From positions 2,158,001-2,222,000 of the forward strand of contig NZ_CP087135.1 of assembly GCF_020911945.1 (NCBI RefSeq): 64,000 nucleotides of DNA. The letters are read 5' to 3'. This document shows positions 18,070 through 26,563 of this stretch, piece by piece; position 1 is the first letter of the stretch; each line of letters opens with the position of its first letter. Made by a program: the position numbers and the translations under genes. This DNA comes from Flavobacterium galactosidilyticum (GTDB lineage: Bacteria > Bacteroidota > Bacteroidia > Flavobacteriales > Flavobacteriaceae). The notes beneath the pieces were generated by a model. It did not search any database. It was not told the origin of the DNA and saw only the letters and a program-made list of their open reading frames with translations.

Positions 18070-18245
18070 AGCAAGAGAAGCTACATGGAGCGAATAATTT
18101 CTAAAAGTACTTGGGCTTCGTCCTAAAACCGAAATGGTGCGCTCAAATCGATCTATTAGTTCCTCAAAACCCGGAACTTCTCGCCTGGCTTGGTTGAGAA
18201 TATTGTTTTCTCTTAAGGCATCAGGATGCTTTTTTTTGTAGTCAT
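18070..18245 (-). other. in-frame N-terminal extension and A8 run (copy 2)
   Basis: Same arrangement as 13460-13635: open recombinase frame without a normal start codon, an out-of-frame ATG at 18245 and eight A residues that would allow a -1 slip. Conservation in both copies argues against a random mutation or sequencing error. Confidence 0.5.
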
Positions 18246-18316
18246 AATAATAGATTTTAGTTATCTTTGAAAAGTACTACTTTTTCGGTTTCGCGCTACC
18301 GAAGGTTTAGTTCAAC

Positions 18317-18450
18317 AGTGGTTTTGCTCAATGGCTTGGGCTTGGTTTTTTCCTGCGGAAAAAACGCTGTCCGCCAAAATTGGGTTTGTGTTTGGAGAGT
18401 TCGGTCTTGAATCACAAGCCACTGCGCAAATCCACGGGACGTTATGCCTC
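18317..18450 (+). repeat. attC-like site 2, main palindrome, and cassette 3 start core
   Basis: The left arm at 18317-18336 (AGTGGTTTTGCTCAATGGCT) pairs with the right arm at 18417-18436 (AGCCACTGCGCAAATCCACG) at about 16 of 20 positions, around an 80-nt loop that itself contains a TTTTTTCC/GGAAAAAA hairpin. The site ends with GTTATGCCTC (18441-18450), the opening core of cassette 3. The arms differ in sequence from site 1 but the architecture is the same, as with integron attC sites, which conserve structure more than sequence. Confidence 0.68.
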
Positions 18451-18604
18451 ATTCTAAAAAGACGACAGTGCAACAAAAGAACGACAGAAATATGACGGAA
18501 AGAAAAGCCAATGCTTCCGCAAAATCAAAAGAGGTGCAACCCAACGCACAAGCCGACTCACGGTTGCACTACATTTGTTTTTTCCAAAACGTACAAATAA
18601 CAAT

Positions 18605-20749
18605 ATGAATCTTAAGGAAACTTTTGCTGAATACGAGCTAACTCCAGGACAAACAAATCTTATTGCCGAATTGGAAGAATTTCTTGCCGACAAATCAACA
18701 TGCTTTTTGCTTAAAGGTTATGCAGGAACTGGAAAAACTTTTATGATGAAAGGGCTCACAGACTTTCTTTCTACAAATAAAAGAAGTTTTAGAATTTCTG
18801 CACCGACAGGGCGAGCAGCTAAAGTAATTTCACAAAAGACAAAACACAAGGCATATACAATTCACAAATCAATTTATTCAAGCAAAGACTTGAAAGAATT
18901 TAAAGTAAAAGAAGAAGACGGAACAGAAACTTACAAATTCTATTACGACTTAAAGAACAATGTAGACCCTGCAAACACAGTTTACATAATTGATGAATCG
19001 TCAATGCTCTCAAATGTTTACTCCGAAGGAGAATTCTTTAGGTTTGGTTCAGGTTACTTATTAAAAGATTTAATTAATTATATCAATTTTGATAACAATG
19101 ACCACAATAAAAAAATAATTTTCATTGGTGACAATGCACAGTTACCTCCAGTCAATATGAATTTTTCGCCAGCATTGGACTGCAAATATTTAAAAGAAAA
19201 TTGTAACATTGAATCAAAAGAGTTTGAGCTCACAGAAGTAGTAAGACAAAAAGCGGACAGCGGAATACTTCATAACGCAACCAAAATACGTGAATCATTA
19301 AAAGCTAATCTTTTCAACCAACTTGATATTGAAATAAATTTCAAAGACATAAATAAAACGAAACACGAAGAACTTCTTTCAAAATATTTACAAGCTTGTA
19401 ACAATAGCATTGATGACGAAACTATAATTGTGGCTCATTCCAACTCATCAGTAAAAGAGTATAACGACTTTGTTAGAAACCACTTTTTTCCAAATCAACA
19501 ATTTCTTACGGTTGGAGACAAAGTGATTTTAGTTAGCAATAATTACAATCATCAAAAAATGGAATTGCTTAATGGCGATTTTGGCTTTGTAAAACAAGTA
19601 TCGCCAGTAAATGAAAGCAGAGTAATTAAATTGAAACGAAAAAATAGAGTTGGAAAATTAGTCGAAATTGATGTTCGTTTGACTTTTCGCAACGTAATGA
19701 TTGCTTTTACGGACGAAGAACAAAACAAACAAGACATCGAATGCAAGATAATTGAGAATCTACTCTATTCTCACAATCGTGATTTAAGTTCAGACGAGCT
19801 GAAAGCTATTTATATTGATTTCAAAATTCGTAACGGCTCATTAAAAGCAGGAACTAAAGAATTTAAAGATGCTTTGAGAGCAGACCCTTACTTCAATGCT
19901 TTAAGAATAAAATTTGGTTATGCAGTAACTTGTCATAAGGCACAAGGTGGAGAATGGAAAAATACTTTTCTAAATTGCAAAACGTCAATGGGTTATTTCA
20001 ATTCAAGTTATTTTCGTTGGCTTTACACAGGAATCACAAGAGCAAAAGAAAATCTATTTGCAATTGACGAACCACATTTTAAAATTGGAAGTAACCTTCA
20101 ACCACCAAGGATTGAAAATATCGCGCCCCGACAAGACATACTTGTTTTAAGTGATGAAATATTAGAAATGGAAATACCTTTTGACCTTCCAAACGAAACA
20201 CCATTTTTAAGAAACATATTTCTTGCAATAAATGATGTTCTGAAAGATGCGAACTTGAAGATTAATTCAGTCAAACATACAAGTTATTTGGAACATTACA
20301 CTTTCTCACAAGGAAACGAAAATGTAGTTTTCAAAATCCATTTCAACAATAAAAATAAAATCACAAGAATTGAAAAACCAACAAACAGAACAGAACTTGT
20401 TGAGTCAATTTATTCTGTGTTAACTCAACTTGAAAATAAAGCAATCATTTTAACAGAAGAAAAAACGACCGAATCAAAAAGCGAGAGCCTATTTGAATTT
20501 GAAAAACCATTTTTAAAAGAGTTTTATGACAGCATAAAACTGAAAATAGAACCCACCAATATTTACATCAATAGTATTGAACACAACTCTTATTGCGAAG
20601 TATATGAGTTTAAGAAAAACGGACTCATTGCAACTTACAAGTTTTGGTATGACGGTAAAAGCATCTTTAAGAAAACGGAAATTATTCCAGCAAGAACAAC
20701 AGGTTTGACGGATGAAATTAATGAACTTCTAAAACACACTAATAATTAA
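18605..20749 (+). CDS. RecD-like superfamily 1 DNA helicase with duplicated C-terminal domain
   Basis: The ATPase has Walker A GYAGTGKTFMMK, an SF1 motif Ia APTGRAAKVIS, Walker B VYIIDESSMLS, motif III FIGDNAQLPPV, and the late motifs VTCHKAQGGEW and YTGITRAKENL, close to RecD/TraA-type helicases. After about residue 515 come two related segments, each with a helix, a strand with an I-N-S-(V/I)-(K/E)-H-x-S-Y motif and a final helix, so a small domain is duplicated. I chose the ATG at 18605 (MNLKETFAEY); an upstream frame to 18575 has no family features. The next gene overlaps by one base, so the two proteins are translationally coupled and probably act as a pair, plausibly in phage defence (inference). 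Confidence 0.85.
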   Translation: MNLKETFAEYELTPGQTNLIAELEEFLADKSTCFLLKGYAGTGKTFMMKGLTDFLSTNKRSFRISAPTGRAAKVISQKTKHKAYTIHKSIYSSKDLKEFKVKEEDGTETYKFYYDLKNNVDPANTVYIIDESSMLSNVYSEGEFFRFGSGYLLKDLINYINFDNNDHNKKIIFIGDNAQLPPVNMNFSPALDCKYLKENCNIESKEFELTEVVRQKADSGILHNATKIRESLKANLFNQLDIEINFKDINKTKHEELLSKYLQACNNSIDDETIIVAHSNSSVKEYNDFVRNHFFPNQQFLTVGDKVILVSNNYNHQKMELLNGDFGFVKQVSPVNESRVIKLKRKNRVGKLVEIDVRLTFRNVMIAFTDEEQNKQDIECKIIENLLYSHNRDLSSDELKAIYIDFKIRNGSLKAGTKEFKDALRADPYFNALRIKFGYAVTCHKAQGGEWKNTFLNCKTSMGYFNSSYFRWLYTGITRAKENLFAIDEPHFKIGSNLQPPRIENIAPRQDILVLSDEILEMEIPFDLPNETPFLRNIFLAINDVLKDANLKINSVKHTSYLEHYTFSQGNENVVFKIHFNNKNKITRIEKPTNRTELVESIYSVLTQLENKAIILTEEKTTESKSESLFEFEKPFLKEFYDSIKLKIEPTNIYINSIEHNSYCEVYEFKKNGLIATYKFWYDGKSIFKKTEIIPARTTGLTDEINELLKHTNN

Positions 20750-23415
20750 TGGATTCTAAAACTGTTTTTGAACTTAGAAATGAAGCCAAAAATTTAGAAG
20801 GTATCTCAAAACTCAATAAATTAACTGAGGCATTAAATCTTGCACAAAGATTATTTTCTGTCGAACCTTATGATGAGTGGATTCAAAAGGCATTTGCTTA
20901 CACTCTAATTGATTTAAGTAAATACTATATTTTCAATAAAAACATCAATCAAGCTGGAGTTTATTATAATCAGCTACTTTTAATAAACTTTCAAGAAGTT
21001 GACGATATTATAGAAAGCCAAAAGAATTTTCTTCGTCCGAAAATTGATGTCAATTATACAGAAGTTCAAAAAGCAGAGGAACTAAGTAAAAATGGAAATC
21101 ATCGAGATGCTTTAAATATTTTCAAAAAACTGATTACTGAAAATCGTCTAACTGAGCTTCACCACGAAGCTTATGGTTGGGTAATATACAGATACATAAA
21201 AGATAAAGAAAATGAATTAACCTCAATTCAAGTTAGAACCTTTCTAAGAGATTATATAGATTTAAAGAATGAAAGACCATCAATGCTTCATTCTATGATT
21301 TTGAATTTCGCACTGCATTATTCAAAAGACCATTCTGATTTCAATCTTTATAATTTCTTTAAATTATGGAATCCTTTAAACTTAAGGAATGAAGATAAAA
21401 AGAAGCAGCATTTTAATGATAAGGAAATCCCATCATTAATTTCAAGAATATTTAGAGAATTCAACGAAAAAGATTTATCAATAGATATTGACTTTCTAAT
21501 TGAAAATACTGATTTAAATATCGGGGAGGATTTGAATACTTGGGAGTGTTTTTTAGATTGGGATGATTTGAATACTTCGGTTAAAATATACACTTCTACT
21601 CAAAAGGTATTAGATTTATTAAGAGAGCCTTATTTCTGGAGATTATTCAATGCCTACAAAGAAAATAAGAAGTCTGAACTATGGAATGTCTTCAATAAAT
21701 ACAATCAGACTTTTTCAAAATATGAAAGGTCAAAATGGCATTCTGAAATTTTGAGTATTGCCGAACGATATATGCAAGAAACCGAAGAATGGAGATTTTT
21801 AGATTTTTTCAAAATTTGGAATCCTGAAAACCTACTTGACGAAGACTGGAAAGAAGTTAAGAAAGATAACAAAGTTTATAAACCACTCGCTATTAAATGC
21901 ATAAAAAAGACTTTTGAAATTATAAAGACCCAAAACAAAGAGTTTAGTGAAAATTGGTTGATACCTATTTATTCAAAAGCCGTTCAACTTTATCCAAATG
22001 ATGAATGGCTTTTAAGGGAGAACGCTTTATTACTCATTAAAAACAATGAATTTGAATCAGCAATTAATATTTACAGAAAACTAGTTTTAGAGTTAGGCGA
22101 CAAATCGTATATCTGGAATGAGTTTTCTTCTTGTTTCAAGAACAAAAAAGACTTAAAAATCGGAATGCTTTCAAAAGCTATTCAGCTTGAAAAAAATGAA
22201 GATTTTCTTGGCGATATTCATCTAGAACTAGCTAAGACACTTTTTGATAATGGCTTAATCGAAAATTGTATTGTTGAACTTAATTCTTATAAAATACATA
22301 GAGAATTGAAGGGTTGGAGATTATCAGAATCATTTATTGAAATTTCGAACAAAACAAAAAATCAGAACACTAACCTAAAAGACAACAAAAGTCTCTATGA
22401 CAAATATATTCCTATTGCTGAGCTATATGCTTACGAAGAAATTGACTGGACAGAAGTAATATTGGTAGATAAATGGAAAAATGAAGGCAAAGAAAGAATT
22501 GCTTTTACAAATGGAAAAACAATTGATTTTTCAATTGGTAGCAGACGATTTGGTTTATTAAAACAATCATCAATAGGTAAAGTCTATAAATTTAAGTTGC
22601 ACAAGCAAGAAATCAAAAAAGAGGTTGAAGCCAAATTTGCTTGGATGGGAAAAACAACTATCACAGATTATAAATACATTCCATTAATTGTTGATAAATC
22701 AGAAAAACCAGACTGGTCAATTCTTGATGATATTTATGCTACAATTGATTACATCAATACTGAAAAAAATATAATTCACGCTATTACCACGGATAACAAA
22801 GAAGTATTTTTCCCAAAAGGCAAAATTCAATTACAGATTGGCGACTTTATTAAAGCTAAATATTACAGCAAGAAAGTAAAGGATGAAATCAGAATTGAAT
22901 TAAAAGACATTGCCAAGATTGACAAAGAAAATGCAGTTGTTCATTTTTCAAAAATAATTGCAGTTATTGATGGAGTAAACAAAGAAAAGAATCTTTTTCA
23001 TTACGTTGGAAGCGCAACTGTTCAAGGTATTATTCGATTCACAGAAACCGATATAATTCCAGAAGAAGGGAAGTTTTTAGAAATATTTTACACTTCAAAA
23101 AAGCATAGAACCGAAAATAGAACAATTATTAAACCAATTCAGATTAATGAAACCGAAGAAATAAATCCTAAATTAATAAAGTCTATAAATGGTATTTTGG
23201 TATTGAAATATAAAACTAGTGGAGGTACTGTTGATTTTTATGACTTGGATGAGGATGATATGAGCTACACATCACCTGACTTTGGTTTTGTTGGAGATTT
23301 TTATGTTCCAAAAAATGTTTTATGTGAAAATAAAATAACGACGAATTGCAATATTACAGCAACAGCAATTTTTTCGGGAGACAAATGGAAAATCATAAAA
23401 TTAGAAAAAGTATAA
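20749..23415 (+). CDS. large helical-repeat protein with C-terminal beta/OB-like repeats, helicase partner
   Basis: An 888-aa soluble protein. Roughly residues 1-540 are helical with TPR-like pairs (for example EELSKNGNHRDALNIFKKLI and NEFESAINIYRKLVLELGD), a scaffold type. From about residue 560 the protein turns beta-rich with three or four related units, such as ATIDYINTEKNIIHAITT followed by GDFIKAKYY, and AVIDGVNKEKNLFHYVG followed by GKFLEIFYT, which look like small OB-fold or cold-shock-like modules that could bind nucleic acid. The start codon overlaps the helicase stop (TAATG). The whole gene pair forms cassette 3. No enzyme motif is visible. I do not recognise a named family with certainty. 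Confidence 0.8.
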   Translation: MDSKTVFELRNEAKNLEGISKLNKLTEALNLAQRLFSVEPYDEWIQKAFAYTLIDLSKYYIFNKNINQAGVYYNQLLLINFQEVDDIIESQKNFLRPKIDVNYTEVQKAEELSKNGNHRDALNIFKKLITENRLTELHHEAYGWVIYRYIKDKENELTSIQVRTFLRDYIDLKNERPSMLHSMILNFALHYSKDHSDFNLYNFFKLWNPLNLRNEDKKKQHFNDKEIPSLISRIFREFNEKDLSIDIDFLIENTDLNIGEDLNTWECFLDWDDLNTSVKIYTSTQKVLDLLREPYFWRLFNAYKENKKSELWNVFNKYNQTFSKYERSKWHSEILSIAERYMQETEEWRFLDFFKIWNPENLLDEDWKEVKKDNKVYKPLAIKCIKKTFEIIKTQNKEFSENWLIPIYSKAVQLYPNDEWLLRENALLLIKNNEFESAINIYRKLVLELGDKSYIWNEFSSCFKNKKDLKIGMLSKAIQLEKNEDFLGDIHLELAKTLFDNGLIENCIVELNSYKIHRELKGWRLSESFIEISNKTKNQNTNLKDNKSLYDKYIPIAELYAYEEIDWTEVILVDKWKNEGKERIAFTNGKTIDFSIGSRRFGLLKQSSIGKVYKFKLHKQEIKKEVEAKFAWMGKTTITDYKYIPLIVDKSEKPDWSILDDIYATIDYINTEKNIIHAITTDNKEVFFPKGKIQLQIGDFIKAKYYSKKVKDEIRIELKDIAKIDKENAVVHFSKIIAVIDGVNKEKNLFHYVGSATVQGIIRFTETDIIPEEGKFLEIFYTSKKHRTENRTIIKPIQINETEEINPKLIKSINGILVLKYKTSGGTVDFYDLDEDDMSYTSPDFGFVGDFYVPKNVLCENKITTNCNITATAIFSGDKWKIIKLEKV

Positions 23416-23506
23416 GCCACCGCATTTGGTAGCACATTTGCAGTTTTTTCCAAACGCAAAACGACACGAAAATGAACAAGTAAACAACGACTGAAGAAAT
23501 AAGAAC

Positions 23507-23535
23507 GAGGCATAACTGCCGTTTGGCAATATGTC
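23507..23535 (+). repeat. attC-like site 3, left half only
   Basis: GAGGCATAAC (23507-23516) is the exact reverse complement of the cassette 3 opening core at 18441-18450. It is followed by TGCCGTTTGGCAATATG, which shares CGTTTGGCAATA with the left arm of site 1. No matching right arm is found before the integrase gene, so the site seems cut off by the arrival of the next element. Confidence 0.62.
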
Positions 23536-23590
23536 GGGTTTTAGGCTTAATTTGAAGTTGGTTTTGTATTTGTGAGAATTTAAAAAAGTG

Positions 23591-24838
23591 TTAATTGGTA
23601 TTTTTGATAATTTTATCATTGTTGCTGTTTGACATTTTGTTTCTTAAAACCATCATATCCTCACTCACTTTTTTATCCAATATTTTAGCATAGTGTTGTG
23701 TGGTTCTTATGTTTTTATGGCCCAACATTTTACTCACACTTTCTATTGGAACACCATTTGTGAGCGTTACAGTTGTCGCAAAAGTGTGTCGGGCAATGTG
23801 GAAGGTTAAATCTTTTTTAATGCCACAAACATCCGCTATTTCCTTTAAATAGCTATTCATTTTCTGATTGCTTAAAATGGGTAGCAGTTTATCTTCATTT
23901 ATGCATTGTGGATGATTGGCATATTTCAGAATTAATTCTTCCGGTATAGGGAGGAGGGGAATACGAGAAGCGGTTTCTGTTTTTTGACGATGGGTGAATA
24001 TCCATTTTCCACCATCAATACCCATACTGATGTTTGATACCGTTAAGTTTTTGACATCGATGTAAGCCAGACCGGTAAAGCAGCTGAAAACGAAAATATC
24101 TTTGACTAGGTTTAGTCTTTCAGTTATGAATACTTTGGAATAGATATCCTGAACTTCTTCTTGCGTTAGATAATCTCTTTCGACTTCCCTAATTTTTGAT
24201 TTATAGTTTGCAAATGGATCTTTATCTAGCCATCCATTTGAAATACAGATTTTGATTATCTTTTTGAAGTTCTTAATGTATTTGACTGCTGTGTTGTTAG
24301 CGCATTTGCGGACACTTCTTAGATAGAATTCATATTCTGTTATGAAAGGATGGTCTATTTTATTGATTTCAATATCGGATATGTTGTATTTCCACTCCAA
24401 AAAGTCTTTGGTGTGCTTGAGTGAGGTTTTGTATCGCTCTAGTGTTCCAGGTGCGTATTCGAGCCCTATTAACTCTTCTACTTTCCGGTTGTGCTCTTCG
24501 AAAATAGGGATGAGCATACGTTCACGCTCATTGATGCCGAGAAGTCTATTTTTGAAAACTTCAATTGTGAGGGGTTCATTGCGGTGAATTAATTCCATTT
24601 GGATATCGAATATTTTTGATTTCAGTAAATCAAGGTATTCATTTAATGAACGAGCATTCTCTGTGTTGCCTTTCATTTTTGACATCTCAGGAGACCATTT
24701 AGCGGAATCTATGAATTTTTTGGTACTGAACTCTATTCGATTTCCATCTACAGTTAATCTTACATAGATAGGAAGTAGACCAGCAGCATTAGCTTTTGTG
24801 CTTTTGGCATAAAAGTGCAATGTGATTTTAGTTTTCAT
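23591..24838 (-). CDS. tyrosine integrase of a Bacteroidota mobile element
   Basis: The 415-aa integrase has the common Bacteroidota layout: an N-terminal arm-binding domain (TLHFYAKSTKANAAGLLPIY-like start), a core-binding domain and a catalytic domain. Visible catalytic boxes are FSCFTGLAYIDVKNL (the usual Arg of box I appears replaced: TGLAYID instead of TGLRxxE, as is common in this group), HIARHTFATTVTLTNG and GHKNIRTTQHYAKI with the Tyr. It faces left, away from the 15-bp repeat at 25111, as expected for an element whose attachment site was at its right end. It probably belongs to a different island from the integrase at 25318. It is unlikely to be an IntI: no IntI-specific insert is seen. 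Confidence 0.9.
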   Translation of the reverse strand: MKTKITLHFYAKSTKANAAGLLPIYVRLTVDGNRIEFSTKKFIDSAKWSPEMSKMKGNTENARSLNEYLDLLKSKIFDIQMELIHRNEPLTIEVFKNRLLGINERERMLIPIFEEHNRKVEELIGLEYAPGTLERYKTSLKHTKDFLEWKYNISDIEINKIDHPFITEYEFYLRSVRKCANNTAVKYIKNFKKIIKICISNGWLDKDPFANYKSKIREVERDYLTQEEVQDIYSKVFITERLNLVKDIFVFSCFTGLAYIDVKNLTVSNISMGIDGGKWIFTHRQKTETASRIPLLPIPEELILKYANHPQCINEDKLLPILSNQKMNSYLKEIADVCGIKKDLTFHIARHTFATTVTLTNGVPIESVSKMLGHKNIRTTQHYAKILDKKVSEDMMVLRNKMSNSNNDKIIKNTN

Positions 24839-24963
24839 AGTGGTAACCTTTTAATTATTATTCAATTTAGATTTCTAAAGGATATCAAACAAGATGTTTA
24901 AATAGTGGACTAGTGTTAAATTAGCCATTGAACAGGTTGTTTGAAATGCTTAAGTTGATTCAG

Positions 24964-24998
24964 CGAGACCCTGATTTTTGAAAAATTCTAGGGTCTCG
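24964..24998. terminator. long hairpin, possible terminator
   Basis: A 9-bp perfect stem (24964-24972 with 24990-24998, CGAGACCCT/AGGGTCTCG) encloses a further AT palindrome and is followed by ATTTTAT. It could be a terminator or a structural element of the attachment region. Confidence 0.5.
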
Positions 24999-25054
24999 AT
25001 TTTATCTCGTTAAGGATGAGATTAGATGAATAATTTGAATATGTCATAAAAGCA

Positions 25055-25088
25055 AAAACCCCGTAAATCATAAGATTTACGGGGTTTT
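25055..25088. terminator. intrinsic terminator at the island's left junction
   Basis: A perfect 15-bp stem (AAAACCCCGTAAATC/GATTTACGGGGTTTT) with a 4-nt loop lies 22 bp before the 15-bp att repeat. A comparable hairpin lies at the same place next to the true tRNA-Ser (44733-44770), suggesting that each element brings or restores a terminator for the tRNA. Confidence 0.7.
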
Positions 25089-25110
25089 GATACCATTTGT
25101 TTTTCTACTG

Positions 25111-25125
25111 GCGGAGAAAGAGGGA
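25111..25125. repeat. island attachment site, left (attL)
   Basis: Direct copy of the tRNA-Ser 3' end (GCGGAGAAAGAGGGA). The match continues as C/T-TC on both sides and then diverges. It is a fragment only; the rest of a tRNA gene is absent here. Confidence 0.75.
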
Positions 25126-25260
25126 CTCAATTTTTAAAAACTTCCAAAAAATGAATAATCCTATCTATATGTATAAAGTCAATAAATCCAAAGCCTTACA
25201 GAGGTTTTTAATTTTATTATCTCTATATGTCTGGGATTAATTTGGATAGTTTTTGATAAA

Positions 25261-25282
25261 TGTGGGCTAGATGTGGACTAGA
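25261..25282 (+). repeat. tandem 11-bp repeats at the island's left end
   Basis: TGTGGGCTAGA directly followed by TGTGGACTAGA. The same motif, twice in tandem, occurs at the right end (44700-44721). The location just before the integrase gene and beside attR suggests integrase arm-binding sites. Confidence 0.6.
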
Positions 25283-25317
25283 TTTTGTATCTTTATGTAA
25301 TATAAAAAGGCAAAATT

Positions 25318-26550
25318 ATGGCTTCAATCAATCTACTTTTACAAAGTAAAAATAGTCCAGCAGTAATATATGTTCGATTACGTGATGGAAGAACTCTTGA
25401 CATCAAAGCTAAGACAAATTATCATATTGACATTGATAATTGGGAGGAAGCGGAACAAAGACCAACAAAGAAAGCTATGAAGTTAATTGACTTCGCCAAT
25501 CTGGACACAGATTTAGCAACTTTAAAAAATGACCTCCTCAAAGCGTACAACAAAAGTAAAGGTGTTAAAACTGTTGACGCACAATGGTTAAAAGATTTTG
25601 TAAACCCACCCCAAGTAGGCGAAAAGCATACGGATAAACTTGTAGATTACATTGATACTTTTATAGAGTTTAAAAAACGTGATGTAAAAAGTAGCACTAT
25701 AACAAAATGCAATGTTATTAAACATCTATTGGAGCGTTATCAGAACCATACTAAGTCAACTTTATATATTCGTGACATTGACACTAAATTCAAAATGGAT
25801 TTTGAAAAATATTGCATTAGTGTTGGTTATGCTCCAAATACAACCTCCAGGAACATTCGTTTTGTTAAAACTTTCTGCAGGCACGCTAAATCAAACGGTG
25901 TAGAAACACATCATCAACTTGATAGCATCAAAGCAAAATATTACAAAGTTGAAAGTATCTATTTATCCCTAAAAGAGATAGAAAGCATCGAGAAAATTAA
26001 AGCTAAAAAATTAACCGATGGTTTAGAAAATGCTCGTGATTGGTTATTAATAAGCTGCTATTGTGGCCAGAGGGTTTCTGATTTCTTACGTTTTGATAAA
26101 TCGATGATTAGATATGAAAAAAACAAAGCCGGAGAACTAAAGCCTTTAATCGAATTTACACAGGTTAAAACCGAAAAAATAATGACAATTCCATTACATT
26201 CAAAAATAATGGAAATACTCAAAAAATACAATGGTGACTTTCCTAGAAAGATTTCAGACCAAAAATACAATGAGCATATCAAGAAAGTTTGTGAAAAAGC
26301 AAAAATAAATGAACCGATTCACGGTATTTTGTTTGACCAGGAAACAAAAGAAAAAGTTGAAAAAGACTATCCAAAATGGAAATATGTTTCTTCTCACATT
26401 GGAAGACGTTCTTTTGCTTCAAATAATTACGGTATTATACCAACCTCTTTTTTAATGTACATTACTGGTCATACTACAGAAGGGATGTTTTTAACTTACA
26501 TCGGTAAAAGCAATAAGGATATTGCAATGGAGTTAACTAATTATTTTTAA
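25318..26550 (+). CDS. tyrosine integrase of the tRNA-Ser island
   Basis: The 410-aa recombinase catalyses integration into and excision from tRNA-Ser(UGA). It has the arm-binding domain at the N-terminus (SINLLLQSKNSPAVIYVRLR), a core-binding domain (residues about 100-200), and a catalytic domain with Arg in SCYCGQRVSDFLRF, the HIGRRSFASNNYG box and GHTTEGMFLTYIGK with the nucleophile Tyr. It lies next to attL and points into the island. Only about 40% similar by eye to the integrase at 23591, so the two belong to different elements. Confidence 0.92.
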   Translation: MASINLLLQSKNSPAVIYVRLRDGRTLDIKAKTNYHIDIDNWEEAEQRPTKKAMKLIDFANLDTDLATLKNDLLKAYNKSKGVKTVDAQWLKDFVNPPQVGEKHTDKLVDYIDTFIEFKKRDVKSSTITKCNVIKHLLERYQNHTKSTLYIRDIDTKFKMDFEKYCISVGYAPNTTSRNIRFVKTFCRHAKSNGVETHHQLDSIKAKYYKVESIYLSLKEIESIEKIKAKKLTDGLENARDWLLISCYCGQRVSDFLRFDKSMIRYEKNKAGELKPLIEFTQVKTEKIMTIPLHSKIMEILKKYNGDFPRKISDQKYNEHIKKVCEKAKINEPIHGILFDQETKEKVEKDYPKWKYVSSHIGRRSFASNNYGIIPTSFLMYITGHTTEGMFLTYIGKSNKDIAMELTNYF

Positions 26551-26563
26551 TAAATACTTGAAG

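Larger units (their letters stand above)
15991..18316 (-). mobile_element. IS91-family insertion sequence carrying a tyrosine recombinase gene, copy 2
   Basis: This has the same 2,326-bp length as copy 1, at a constant offset of 4,610 bp, so there are no indels between the copies. Most of the element is identical, but substitutions cluster in 17.6-17.85 kb inside the recombinase gene. Flanking sequences differ from those of copy 1 on both sides, which shows a separate insertion rather than one duplicated block. The two copies flank the R-M cassette in the same orientation, so they could act together as a composite unit. Confidence 0.88.

Noticed and set aside
10296..23535. A CRISPR array as explanation of the repeated cores
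   Set aside because: The cores are inverted pairs spaced 1-5 kb apart around genes, not short direct repeats with uniform spacers, and no cas gene is present.
23591..24838. This integrase as the integron integrase IntI
   Set aside because: It has the arm-binding and core-binding layout of Bacteroidota island integrases and no IntI-type extra motif; it is next to an att repeat of a tRNA island.
25111..25125. A second tRNA-Ser gene at the left junction
   Set aside because: Only the 3' 15 bases of the tRNA are present; no D-arm, anticodon or T-arm sequence follows, so this is an att copy.
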